From Prillingera fragicola (lineage: Eukaryota; Basidiomycota; Tremellomycetes; Trichosporonales; Trichosporonaceae), in the NCBI GenBank assembly GCA_002335605.1, contig BEDY01000015.1, positions 62,001 through 126,000 on the forward strand: a DNA stretch of 64,000 bases, written 5' to 3'. A program made the position numbers and the translations under genes. Under the pieces are notes generated by a model. The model did no database searches. It was not told the origin of the DNA and saw only the letters and a program-made list of their open reading frames with translations. Positions within the stretch are counted from its first letter, which is position 1. Each line of letters opens with the position of its first letter. This document shows, piece by piece, positions 11,384 through 22,209 of the stretch.

Positions 11384-14300
11384 ATGAGCAAGTCGCAACA
11401 CAAGATTCTCATCGCGAACCGCGGTGAGATTGCCTTGCGTATCCAGCGCTCGGCGGACAAGCTAGGCGTTCCCACCGTCGCCATCTACACGCTCGCCGAT
11501 GCTAGCACTCCTATCGTTACTGCCGCCGGCGAGGCGTACCCTATCGGCGATGGCTCCGACCCCCGTGGCTACCTCGACATGGACGCTATCCTCGAAATTG
11601 CAAAGAAGTCGGGCACGACCATGATCGCACCAGGTTATGGATTCCTCTCTGAGAATGCTGTGGGTCTGCTGTTCGTGTGTTAGTGCTGACGAGACAGACC
11701 TTTGCCAAGATGGTCGAGGACGCGGGGCTCATCTTCCTCGGCCCTACCCCTCACCAGATTACGTCCATGGGTCTCAAGCACGAGGCTCGCGAGGTCGCCA
11801 AGAAGGCCGGCGTCCCTATCGTTCCCGGCTCTGAGGGTGTCGTTCACACCCTTGAGGAGGCTATCCCCATCGCTGCCGAGATCGGCTACCCGGTGATCGT
11901 CAAGGCTTCAGGCGGAGGCGGCGGCATGGGCATGACCGTCTGCCGTGACGAGAAGGAGCTCAAGGCCAACTTTGTGGCCACCCAGGAGAAGGGCAAGCAG
12001 CTCTTCAAGGAGGGAGCCGTCTTTATCGAAAAGTACATTGAGCGCGCGCGCCACATTGAGGTGCAGGTGTTTGGCAACGGTGAGGGCCACGTCATCCACG
12101 CCGGCGAGCGCGAGTGCTCGGTCCAGCGCCGCCACCAGAAGATTATCGAGGAGGCCCCATGTGCTCTCTTTGCAACCGCCAAGGGCAAGGAGGTCCGCAA
12201 GGCAATCTGCGGTGCAGCTGTTGCTCTCTGCAAGAGCATGAACTACCGCTCCGCCGGCACGGTCGAGTTTGTCCTGGACGACCAGTCTCCGAACCTCGAC
12301 TTTTTCTTCCTCGAGCTCAACGCGCGTATCCAGGTCGAGCACCCTGTGACTGAGCAGATCCACCCTGGCCTCGATCTTGTCGAGCTCATGATCCGCCAGG
12401 GCCTTGAGCCATCGCACTCGCTCCCCCCGTCCGAGCTCGAGCAGGACCCCCTCCTCAAGATTGACGGCCACGCCATCGAGGTCCGCGTCTACTGCGAGAA
12501 CCCCAACAACGGCTTCCAGCCGTCTCCTGGCCAGCTCTTTGAAGTCTCCTGGGGAGACGTCGGAGAGCGCGGCCGCATCGAGACCTGGGTCAAGAGCGGT
12601 ACCCTCGTGACCCCGCACTACGACCCGATGATCTGCAAGCTCATTGTCTGGGCACCCACTCGCGAGGAGTGCATCGACAAGGCCATCAAGGTCCTCGAGG
12701 ACACCAAGGTCATTGGCCCCCCCAACAACATTGACCACTGCAAGGCCATTCTCGAGACGGACGACTTCCGCAAGTCGACCGTGACGACGACGTGGTGCTC
12801 GCGTTTCAACTACAAGCCCACGGCCATCGAGGTCCTCGCGCCCGGCATCTCCACGACGGTGCAAGACTACCCCGGCCGCAGGTGCGGTCTCGGTATCCCG
12901 CGCGGTGGGCCAGGCGACTTTTTGTCCTTCCAGGCCGCCAACCTGCTGGTCGGCAATGACCGCAACACCGAGGCCCTCGAGTGCACGATGCAGGGCCCCA
13001 AGCTGCTCTTCCACGTGCCCTCCACCGTCGCCGTCTGCGGTGCCGACATGAAGACTACCGTCGACGGCAAAGAGGTGCCGCAGTGGACGACGATCAACGT
13101 CAAGGCCGGCCAGACCCTGCAGGTCGGCATGGCCACTGGCGGCGTCGGCATGCGCTCCTACATTGCCGTCAAGGGCGGGTTCACCAACGTTGCAGAGTTT
13201 ATGGGCTCAAAGTCGACGTTCACCGGCGCCTCGCTCGGTGGATACCAGGGCCGCACCCTCATCGCGGGCGACCTGCTGTCGCTCCCTCCCACGGCCGACG
13301 AGTCGCCTATTCTCTCCGTGCCCGAGAAGGCGCGTACGCCGTTGACCAACGCGTGGACTGTGCCCGTGTGCGCCAACGCGCAGTGGGATCTCGACTACCT
13401 CGCCAAGGAGGGCATGGAGACGCTCCTCGGCGCCGAGTGGAAGGTGTCCGTGTCGTCGAACCGGTCGGGACTGCGTCTCGAGGGTCCGCGCATCAAGTGG
13501 TCGCGCGCCGACGGCGGCGACGGCGGCGCCCACCCGTCCAACGTCATTGACCAGGGCTATGCGTTCTGCTCGCTCAACGTCAACGGCGACACGCCCGTGC
13601 TCTTTGCCGTCGACTCGCCCGACATGGGTGGATTCTCCAACGTTCTGGCTGTTGCGTCCGGGTGCGCCTGGATGTCTGGCCAGATGCGGCCCGGGGACAC
13701 GATCAAGTTTGTTCTTGTCTCGGTCGAGGAGGCTATGCAGATTAACAAGGACAACGAGGCGTGGATTTCCGCCTGCACCACAAAGTCGGCCGAGCCGCTC
13801 AAGCTCCTCACTGCGAGCAAGGATATCAAGGACATTACAAAGTCGTCAATCCTGCACCACGTCAAGGCGACCGACACTACGCCGGAGCGCTTTTTCAGGC
13901 AGTGCGCGGACGAGTATGTCATCTACGAGGTCGGCCCGATGTCGCTTGTCATCGAGGACCGCGTGCGTGTCGAGCTGTGGGAGCGCGCAATGAAAGAGGC
14001 CGCCATCCCGGGTCTCGTCTACATGAACGCGTGCGTGCGGTCGAGCATTGTGCACTATGACCCGAAGAAGATCTCGCAAGCCGACTTGCTGAAGCGCATG
14101 GTCGAGATTGACGAGGGGTTGAAGGGCGGCGACGACGTCGAGCTGGATATCACTGTGCACCGCTTCCCCGTCGTGCCCGACGACAAGTGGACGCACGAGG
14201 CGATCGAGTACTATATGAAGACTGCGCGCAAAGAGGCCGTCTACCTGCCGTCCAACACCGAGTACATTGCCAACAACAACGGCATGACCCTTGACGACGT

Positions 14301-15090
14301 CCACGGTATCTTTACGTGCACGCCGTGGCTGGTGCTCGCGCACGGATTCTTTGTCATGCTGCCGTTCATCATCCCGCTCGACCCGACCAAGCGCATCCTG
14401 GGCCAAAAGTACAATCCCTCGCGCACCAAGACGCCCGAAGGCGCCATTGGCCTCGCCGGCGTCATTGGCGCCATCTACCCCATCGCCTCGGCGGGCGGCT
14501 ACCAGCTCCTCGGCCGCACGCTCAGCACGTGGAACCCGTACCCGAAGACGGAGGCGGACCACGCGCTGCTGCGCAACTTTGACCAGCTCGAGTTTTACGT
14601 CGTGGGCGAAGACGAGTTTGTGGACATTGAACGCCGCTTCAAGGCCCGCAGCTGGAAGCCCGACACGCGCAAGGAGCGCTTCGTCATGCGTGACTACCTC
14701 AAGATGCTCAAGTCCAAGGACGCCGACACGAAAAAGTTCCGCGCGACGCAGCTCGAGTGCTCCCAGCGCGTCGCCAAGGAGGAGGAGACGATGTTTGCGG
14801 CCTTCTTGGAGCAGCAGGAGGCGGACGCCAAGAGCGGGAAAAAGGTCGTCACGGGCGACTTTGCGGGTACCCCCGTGTCGTCGCCGCTGTCGGCGTCCGT
14901 GTGGAAGGTCCTCGTCGAGGAGGGCGACGTGATCGAGTCGGACGAGCAGCACGTCGTCGAGCTTGAGGCGATGAAGACTAGCGTCTTCGTCGCGGCTGGA
15001 GAGGGCATGAAGGGGAAGAAGGTCAGCGGGATCGCTGTCAAGCATGCCGATGCGGTCGACCCCGGTGCCGCGCTCGTGTACATTGAGTAG
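11384..15090 (+). CDS. lamA: Urea carboxylase-like multidomain biotin enzyme (biotin carboxylase-KipA-KipI-biotinyl), LamA-like
   Basis: Predicted 1222 residues from exons 11384-11659 and 11698-15090 (38-nt intron; join gives SENATFAKM). Domains in order: biotin carboxylase/ATP-grasp (about 5-455, with [25 protein letters not shown] and [15 protein letters not shown]); KipA/PxpC/AHS2 (about 465-760, starting [18 protein letters not shown]); KipI/PxpB/AHS1 (about 810-1050, with [14 protein letters not shown] and [10 protein letters not shown]); biotinyl carrier domain (about 1145-1222) with biotin Lys1185 in LEAMKTS. This is the urea carboxylase half of fungal urea amidolyase, with no amidase domain. 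With its divergent LamB/YcsF partner it probably carboxylates and opens a lactam or related amide at ATP cost. Urea or guanidine are alternatives. The lamA name rests on locus arrangement. Confidence 0.9.
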
Positions 15091-15524
15091 GACGTTCAGT
15101 TTGTAGGTTCAGAAGAAGTGGTCAGAAGGATATGAATTGTTTGCAGTGAGTCAGCGCTGCAGGATATGGCCGTGATGACGAGAGAGTCTATGGCTGTAGC
15201 CTTGTTGTCAGCACAACATCTCGCAGCCTTGGCAAGTGCATGACAGAAAAAGAAGACCGAGATCCTCCATCTCGGTGTCCGCGGCTGTCAAGAAGCTGCC
15301 ACAGTGGCACGGCGGAGCTGCTCCCCCACCAAGAGCCACTGCCCACTGCCCATCAGCTGACCACTACATCTTGCCGAACTCCGGGTGTCTTGCGGCCGTA
15401 TCACGATGCACTTGTCATGTCGGACGACGCCGAGAAAGCATGCATACATATACCGCTGTCTGAGCAGTTGTTGCCCACACCACTCGCACAGAGCTCACAC
15501 TACTCGCTCACACGCCCACGCACA
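15091..15524. other. Intergenic region upstream of the 2OG oxygenase
   Basis: These 434 bp hold the 3' flank of the carboxylase gene and the promoter of the oxygenase. An open frame in phase with the oxygenase extends upstream of 15525, but the context CACAATGG and the homologous start of the fold favour 15525. Nothing else was seen. Confidence 0.5.
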
Positions 15525-16634
15525 ATGGCACCTACGACCTCGCACGCCTCTCTCCCCCCCTTTCCAAGCGACATCAAGACAGCCCCCCTAGTGTCAATCT
15601 CACTATCAAAGCTCCTCGCCAACGACGCCGCGGAATCAGCAGCCTTCTACGAATCATGCAAAAGCCTAGGCTTCTTCTACATGGACTGCCTGGGGTGTGA
15701 CCTCGGCGAGTCGATTGTGGCTGAGGCCGAGGAGATTCATGCGCTGCAGAAAGAGTTTTTCAAGCTCCCCAACGCCGTCAAGGATACGTTCGGGATCAAG
15801 AACCTCGACCCGTTCTATGCGTACCGATACACCGAGCTGGACATCGTCGGCGACGACGGGGAAAAGCTGAGGAACGCAAACTACAATGTGAGCGGCGTCT
15901 GGCATCTCCTGGTGCAGCCTGTTGTGACTCCTCGGCGCGCTGACATGCAGATCCGCAAAGACGACCTCATCGGGCAAGCCCCGCCGCTACGCCGACACAA
16001 GCTCATCGCGGACGCCACCCCGCTGCTCCGGTCGTACGCGCTCCACTGCCGCGCGGCCATCGACACCATGCTCGCGCACCTCAACACCCACCTGGAGCTC
16101 CCCGCCAACACGCTCCAGAACCTGCACCGCGGCGACCACCGCTCGGGCGACCACATCCGGTTCACACAAGCCCCCCCGCAGCCGTGGAACGACGTGCTGG
16201 CGGAGCGCGCGGCGCATACGGATTTCGGCAGCCTGACGATCCTGTTCAACTGGCTCGGGGGCCTCCAGATCCGCACGCCCGACACGGGCGAGTGGGTGTA
16301 CGTCAAGCCTGTGCCCGGGTCGTGTATCGTCAACCTCGGCGACGCGATGGTTACCTTCAGCGCGGGGATTCTGCGGTCCAACATCCACCGTGTCGTGCCG
16401 CCGCCCCCGCCGCAGGACGGGCTTACGCGGAACAGTCTCGTGTTCTTTACGCGCCCCGAGTCGGATGTGGTGCTCAGGAGGCTCGAGGGGGGGTTGGTCG
16501 ATGCGCAGCCTGCGACAGCGGATCCGGGCATGACGAGTGAAGAGTGGATCTTGAAGCGGGGCAGTGGCGAGTTGCCGGGGGTGTTTACAAAGACTGGGTT
16601 TGAGAAGCAGCTGCATCCGATGACTGTGGCGTAG
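15525..16634 (+). CDS. 2-oxoglutarate/Fe(II)-dependent dioxygenase (isopenicillin N synthase-like)
   Basis: Predicted 348 residues from exons 15525-15887 and 15951-16634. The 63-nt intron (GTGAGC donor, GCTGACATGCAG end) is a multiple of three without a stop, so retention would add 21 residues between NYN and IRKDD. Splicing gives the normal family length. Fe(II) ligands are H210 and D212 in AHTDFGSLTILF and H267 in RSNIHRVVP. R281 in TRNSLVFFTRPE is the likely 2-oxoglutarate anchor. The N-terminal DIOX_N-like part has SLGFFYMDCLG. Such enzymes hydroxylate or oxidise small molecules in the cytosol; the substrate is unknown. It follows the lam-type gene in the same direction. Confidence 0.88.
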   Translation: MAPTTSHASLPPFPSDIKTAPLVSISLSKLLANDAAESAAFYESCKSLGFFYMDCLGCDLGESIVAEAEEIHALQKEFFKLPNAVKDTFGIKNLDPFYAYRYTELDIVGDDGEKLRNANYNVSGVWHLLVQPVVTPRRADMQIRKDDLIGQAPPLRRHKLIADATPLLRSYALHCRAAIDTMLAHLNTHLELPANTLQNLHRGDHRSGDHIRFTQAPPQPWNDVLAERAAHTDFGSLTILFNWLGGLQIRTPDTGEWVYVKPVPGSCIVNLGDAMVTFSAGILRSNIHRVVPPPPPQDGLTRNSLVFFTRPESDVVLRRLEGGLVDAQPATADPGMTSEEWILKRGSGELPGVFTKTGFEKQLHPMTVA

Positions 16635-17304
16635 GAGTCAGTAGGTGAGTGGGTGAGTAGCGGTGAGTAGCAGATGTAGCAAGAGTGTAGCAAGTGGCAG
16701 CGTTGTGAGAGACGCGTGAGTGTGAGAAAGTTGTGGGGCTTAAAGACCGATGTCTGTCAGATTGTCCTTGTTGTCATTCAGAAGCAACGTCGAGGAGAAC
16801 AGATCAAGATGGTTTGATCAGCAGCTGTGCGCTACAGTCTCAGCACAGTACAACCCAAAGCATGCCACTAAGCAAGCAAGAGAAAGGCGGGAAGATTCTT
16901 CACGTGTTTGGGTGGTGGCGAGACCTCGGCCCGAGTCAAGCCACATTCCCCAAAAATATATGAGAAAGACGCGGGTGGAGCAGCTGCAACAGCAACAGTG
17001 ACACGACGCCTGCTCGCCCACCTCAAAAGGGCAGCAGGGGGAGCAGGGAGAGCAGGGAGAGGAGCATGCCCAGGGCGGGGAGGGCCAAGAGAGGAGGGAG
17101 GCAACAAGTCTGCCTGCCCAGGTGTGTCGATCGATGCCACGCTGTTTGGTCTCATGTTCGTGGGGTTCTTGCCGCCGACACCACTACACGTCTACACCTC
17201 CTGCTCACATCGTACTACTGCACAAATATCTGCACTCTTTGGCTGTCAGTGACTACTACTTCACCTTTCACCACCCACAGCACAGCACACCACACCCCAC
17301 ACAA
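16635..17304. other. Intergenic region upstream of the small gene at 17305
   Basis: This 670-bp region contains purine-rich short repeats (CAGCAGGGGGAGCAGGG-like runs, about 17028-17065) and an AT-rich CAAAAATATATGAG stretch near 16950. No coding signal was recognised. Confidence 0.5.
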
Positions 17305-17603
17305 ATGTCAGCAACAACAGCCCAACCCACCGCGCCGCAAGACCAGTGGGAGCTCGTCGGCCTCTCCCCCGCGGACGCCAACGCAGGCAACAACCCAGCC
17401 ACCCACGTGCACCCGGGCCTCATGCGGCGGCTCAGCGAGGGCGTCGCCGAGACGCTCAACGTGCCTGTTGCTGATGCCATGGTGGATTTGTGGAGGATTA
17501 TCAAGGTCAGTACGACGACGGCGCGCATAGGCGTCCCGGAGGTACTTGGGCTGACGGGCAGGGCGACTGTACCAAGGAGGACGACCCGCTGTGTCTCCAC
17601 TAG
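17305..17603 (+). CDS. Small conserved-looking hypothetical protein, 80 aa
   Basis: Exons are 17305-17505 and 17562-17603. The 56-nt intron has an AAG/GTCAGT donor and a CTGACGGGCAG end, giving 80 residues. The start is in context ACAAATGTC. The product has a Gln/Pro/Thr-rich start, a WELVGLSPADA segment, a helical RRLSEGVAETLNVPVADAMV region and a short acidic tail GDCTKEDDPLCLH before TAG. No family was recognised. The splice signals and the plausible tail support it, but a gene this short is uncertain. Confidence 0.5.
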
Positions 17604-18059
17604 GCGGCGCAGGGAGAGGGGAAACTGTATCTACATTGAGCGTGAGAGTGACGACCACCGACGGGTGAAGAAAGCATGCAGCATATTTCGGGTTTCCTGC
17701 ACGTCTCAGCGACGTCTCAGCGCCGAGATGGTGTCTTCTTCTAGAGCTACTCTCTGACGCCTCTGGTGCTCACTCTTCTAGATCTGCTCTCTTACAGCTC
17801 ATACTCACGCCTGCCTGCTGAGCCTCTAACAAGCTCACTCACACCACCAAACACACACGCTGCTGTATGCCCCTTTGTGCGGCCACCTCTGTCTCTGGCT
17901 GGGCGCGCTCTGCAATGCCATCTGGCGCATCTTGCCTTCAAATAGCCAAGAGGGCACGGCATCGCTCCTCTGCAAACCATCCTGACCACTGACTCTCCTC
18001 ACGTCGTTCCAGCCGCTCATCCCAAAACCACCGCTGATATAACCCAAGCAGCAAAGCCT
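17604..18059. other. Convergent 3' intergenic region
   Basis: These 456 bp between the small gene and the convergent zinc-cluster gene show CT-rich stretches around 17700-17800. No gene or structured element was recognised. Confidence 0.5.
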
Positions 18060-20059
18060 TCATCCCGCAAACAAACACCGATGAATCTCCCCACCGACGA
18101 CCTGCCAGTGCGTCCCGCGCACCCCGGCGTCCTGCTGCGCCCACACCTCCTTGAGCAGCCTAATCCCCGCGCGCGTGTCAAAGCACATGTGCGGGCTGCG
18201 TGTCAGCTGCCGCAGCGTTGGGGGGACATACCCGGGATTCTCGAGGAGGTTCATTAGCGGCCCGCGCATCTCGGGATCGGGGCCGATGTGGAAACCGGAC
18301 AGGAGGAGCGGCCATAGGAGCCTGCACGGTGTCAGTGGAGGCAGTAGCGGCGGTACGCACCAGTTCATAGTCGGGCCCTTTGCGAAGTCGAGCTCTCGCG
18401 CGAGCTCGAGAATCGCGCGGGAAGAGCTCAGCACGCGGTCGTCAGTGTGGTCGAGCCCGAGCACGTCGGACAGGAGCGCGATACGCATGGCGTGCCGGTA
18501 GCAGTGGTTGCCGTACTGCGTGCGCGTGTGGTAGGGGGTGTAGTTGAAGCCGTTGTCCCAGACTTGGAGTTCTGCGAGCAGGCCCGTGGCGGCGTCCTGC
18601 AGCTCGCGGGGGACGCGGCCGTCTGCTGCCTCGCGCTCGCGCGAGACGCCAATGAGTGAGCATGCCTGTGGTCAGCTCCGTCGACGCAGGTGACCCACCC
18701 GTGCCATGACATCCACCATGCCGCGCGTGACTCCGAACTGGCGCTCGACGCTCTCCCACTCGACCTCCTTGCCGCTCCAGCTCTCAATCTCAAAGAACCA
18801 CGGCTCAAACGGCTGCCGGATGATACACGGCCGGCGCGCGAGCGTGAGACATGCAATGATATCCCGCACAGCGAGTTGTTCCAGCACAAACCGCGTGACG
18901 CTGTATTGGTTCTTGTGCGAGCGCTCCAGCACCTTGTGCGGGCCGCCCAGGCGGTCGATTAGCGCTACCGCCGTGCCGAGGATGGCATCCCACCCCGTGT
19001 CGGCCGCGAGCGTCTGCATCGTCAGCGCCGTCCTAGTCGTGTCCGCTTCTGCGGTATCGCGCGCTCACTCACACAAGCAATGAAACAGCTCAACAACGCC
19101 GCCAACGTCCCCTCAATCTCAACATGCGTAGCAGCCTCGGGAACGGCCAGGATAGGATCCAACAAGCGCAACACCCTCGCCCTCGCCGCTCGCGTCACCT
19201 CTGCTGCCGCATGCTGATTCCCCGGGTCGTCGACGTATCGCAGCCGCACAGCGCCGACAGCCAGGACGGCCGTTCGTAGCGCGTCCGTCACGCGCGATGT
19301 GCTGCGCGGTTAGCGCTTGCACCGCGGGCAGCGGTCACGGCCATCGAAGTCGTGCCCGCAACTCTGTTTGTACGTACCCTGGCTCCTTGAACACTAGCGG
19401 GGCGTGGATGGTGACCCACGGATCGAACGGAGCGTGAGGCGCCGTGAACGCCATGAGGTCATCGACGGTGGCGAGGTAGTGACGAAAGGCCATCATTTCG
19501 TCCCTCCGAGCGTCAGCGGCGAGTCAAAGCGTGAGCCCAGACGTACAGTTGTGGAAAGTAGTGCTCCAGCAATGCCCTGTGGACGTCAGCATCGTCCGCG
19601 GCAGTCAGACGCACGGGTCCATCATGAGCCGTTTCCTGCTCTGCGCCGAAAGCCAGTCGATGGGCGGCTCCTCTGGCCCGCCACTCGCCTGCCGCTCTGC
19701 CGCGGGCGACTCGGAGTCGCTCCCCTCGTCGTCGCGCGTCGACCGCGCCGCATTAGACCGCGGCGGCACGCTGCTCGGCCCCGCGCCGCTGTTGCTGCTC
19801 GCGAGCAGGGCGGTGTGCGGGCGGCGCCGGCGCTTGCGTGGGTTGGGCGGCTTTTCTGGTCCCCACCCGCACTGGATGTTAGTAGCTGCTGCAGCAGGGA
19901 GAGACAAACCTCGCGCTGGCCAAAGCTGCACCGTCCACAGATGGGCCGGACTTCGTCGCACTTTACCCGCCTGGTGCGGCAGGTGAGACACCCGTTGCGT
20001 GAGCGCTGCGGCTGGAACTCGTCTGGTGCGCCACTGCTGCCTGCGGCTGCTGCGGCCAT
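18060..20059 (-). CDS. Zn2Cys6 fungal transcription factor (Fungal_trans_2-like)
   Basis: Predicted 557 residues from eight exons: 20059-19910, 19871-19615, 19576-19547, 19503-19378, 19301-19073, 19013-18699, 18665-18361 and 18321-18060. The zinc cluster uses Cys 24, 27, 34, 41, 44 and 51 (CLTCRTRRVKC then CGRC). The sixth Cys is the first codon of exon 2, which independently supports that intron. A basic linker PRKRRRRP and a Ser-rich segment follow. The C-terminal helical part (ALLEHYFPQL, FVLEQLAVRDII, FEPWFFEIESW) resembles the Fungal_trans_2 regulator type. Exon 3 is a 30-nt microexon. It probably acts in the nucleus on nearby catabolic genes, but targets are not shown by sequence. Confidence 0.85.
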
Positions 20060-20634
20060 GGTGGCAGAGGACGGACGGAGGACAAGAGGTGTAGTGGGTG
20101 GATGTGGGAAATGTGGTGGGGAATGGCCGGGAGATGGAGACGGCGGCTTTGTCAAGTTGCCGCGCTGGGTCGACTCGACGTTGGACTGTGCTGTTGACAA
20201 CGAGGACGAGAGAGGAGAAAAAAAAGTCGGGCAACAGCGCCTCCTGCGTAACCCTGGCCGTCGTGGGCAGTAGTGCATACGCAGTAGAGCAGTAGTAGCA
20301 TGCCCTCGCTGTCTGCGGCGTACTGCTCACCTCATCAGCCGGCGGCACTGCTGCTCCCCCGCTCAACTCTTCCGTAGGAGATGCTCGACTCGCATTCCGA
20401 TTTCTCTCTCTCTTCCTTCTCTTGGCCGGAATCGAGCGAGCACGCAACCAGGGAACAGAACACCGTCCCCCGCATGACCCCTGGCCCCAACCTGGAGCCC
20501 GAGGTGTCGACGAGTACGAGATCTACCTCTAATCGGTACCCTTCGGCGCCACTGGAAGCGCCACCAATGCATTCCACCCGCAGCCAACCACATCTCTCTA
20601 CAACTACCGAGCATGCATCCCTATCACGCACAGC
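20060..20634. other. Intergenic region between zinc-cluster gene and aldolase-like gene
   Basis: These 575 bp hold the promoter of the zinc-cluster gene and the 3' flank of the aldolase-like gene, both on the minus strand. Open frames here lack family features. Nothing else was recognised. Confidence 0.5.
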
Positions 20635-21853
20635 TCACTTGAGATGGTCACCCTGGCTGTGCCACTCCTCTTCTTCAATGTAGGCAGCGAGTGAAAACCA
20701 GCCCATTTCCGCCGTGCCCATCTCGGCCTTTGTGGTCGCAATCTCCTCTGGCCCGGCGACGACCATGGGGTCAGTCGGGCGGCGCGCAGCGTCGGCGAGG
20801 AGCTGGGCCTGGCAGCACATTTCAAAGTTTATTTGCCTGTGTGTGTCAGCGGCTTACAAAGAGCATGAGGCAGTCGAGTCGACGTGCGGCCTGCGGCCAC
20901 GATCGCCGCCATTGTCACGACGATGTCAAGAACCATGACGCTGATGACAGCACGCCATGACGCGATGCGGGACGGCACGGCCATCGACCCCGTCCAGCGA
21001 CAACATCGAGTCAAGCAGGGGAAGCAGCGGGGACGATGCCCGGCGGCGCCCGAGTTGTGGCGCACGGCGCTCGTGCCGAGCTCGACGCTCGTCACGCCGT
21101 CGACACCAGTACTCACCACCAAGCCGCCTCGTCGATACTGAGCCGTCCCATGGCGACAATGCCGTGGTTTTGTAGAATGGCAATCCTCCTCTCCCCCGCG
21201 AGGTTGGCAATCCTCACCCCCTCAGTGTTATCAATAACGACCCCGCCGAACGGCACCAGCACCATCTCTCCCGCATACGCACACGCGTCCTGCGAGATCA
21301 TATCCAGCTCCCTCCCGAGACTCGAGAACGCCTTGGTATTCGGCCCATGCACATGCACGATGGCCTCGGTACCCCCCGGGCCGTCGCGGCCGCGGATCTT
21401 GTAGATTTGCGAATGGATCGAACTAGCGCTCGCGTCCGTCGGCGCGGCGCCTTCGACCATGACCCCGTCGTCGACGCGGCACCGCACGAGGTCGCTGACG
21501 CGCATGCGCGCAAAGCTCTTGCCCTGCGGGTTCACCCAGAACGTGTCCGGCTCCACGGGGTCGCGCACCGAGCAGTGCCCCGCGATGCCCTCGGCGAGCT
21601 TGAAGCGGTGGAGAATGCGGAACACGAGCGCGAGGTGGGCTTTGCGGTACGCGCGCTCGTCCTCTAGCGACGCAAAGGACGGCAGCATCGTGCGCCACGG
21701 CCCGACTTGGGTGTCGTGGAACGGCGAGGCGGCGATGTCGGGCGTCATGGGAAAGCCTGGCGTGGCGGGTGAGGGCTGCAGGGTGTGCTGCCCGCGTAGC
21801 GTGAGCGTTGGCGAGGCCGCTGTGGCCGTGTTGGTCTGCGAGGCGGTCGGCAT
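20635..21853 (-). CDS. Class II aldolase/adducin-like protein
   Basis: Predicted 312 residues from exons 21853-21117 and 20836-20635. The fold signatures are GHCSVRDP, FWVNPQGKSFARM, metal ligands H167 and H169 in IVHVHGPNTKAFS, and ILQNHGIVAMG with a third His. The second exon continues EAAWWQINFEMCCQAQLLADAA, a contiguous helix in this family, so the splice is well supported. The intron is 280 nt, far longer than the 32-76 nt typical here. Family members are zinc-dependent aldolases or epimerases on phosphorylated or hydroxy-carbonyl compounds; fungal homologues are mostly uncharacterised. It is divergent from the ammonia-lyase-like gene (356 bp between starts). Confidence 0.85.
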
Positions 21854-22209
21854 GGTGTTGCTGGAAGTGCTGCTGTCGTAAGTCGCGAGAGGAGCGAGCT
21901 GTTACATGAGCAAAGCCAAGTGGTGGGCAGCGGCCGACAACGGCCAGCTGCGGCGATGACAGCGGCGGGTGAGCGGAACGGACATGGGAGTGGCTCGAAG
22001 CGAGTCGGAACGAGCTGCCCTGAGCCGGACATGACACCGAAGCGGGCCTCGGCACTCGTCTCGGCGTCCAGAGCGTCGTAACGAGGTACAAGGCGGCCGA
22101 ACCACCGAATCGACCACTGCGTATGCAACTGCGGGCAAGAAAGGTCAAACGCATCGTCAAGATGTGAACTTTGTCCAACTCTTCTTCAACCTACGACCTA
22201 CCAAGCACG
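21854..22209. promoter_or_regulatory. Divergent promoter between aldolase-like and ammonia-lyase-like genes
   Basis: These 356 bp separate two divergent start codons and must contain both core promoters. No TATA box or clear operator was recognised. Confidence 0.45.

Noticed and set aside
13846..15045. Nearly 400-codon open frame antisense to the carboxylase fusion, and a similar one at 11908-13014
   Set aside because: Both are shadows of the GC-rich coding strand with no family features.
11384..15090. Pyruvate, acetyl-CoA or methylcrotonyl carboxylase
   Set aside because: The biotin carboxylase domain is followed by KipA and KipI domains, not by a carboxyltransferase or pyruvate carboxylase domain.
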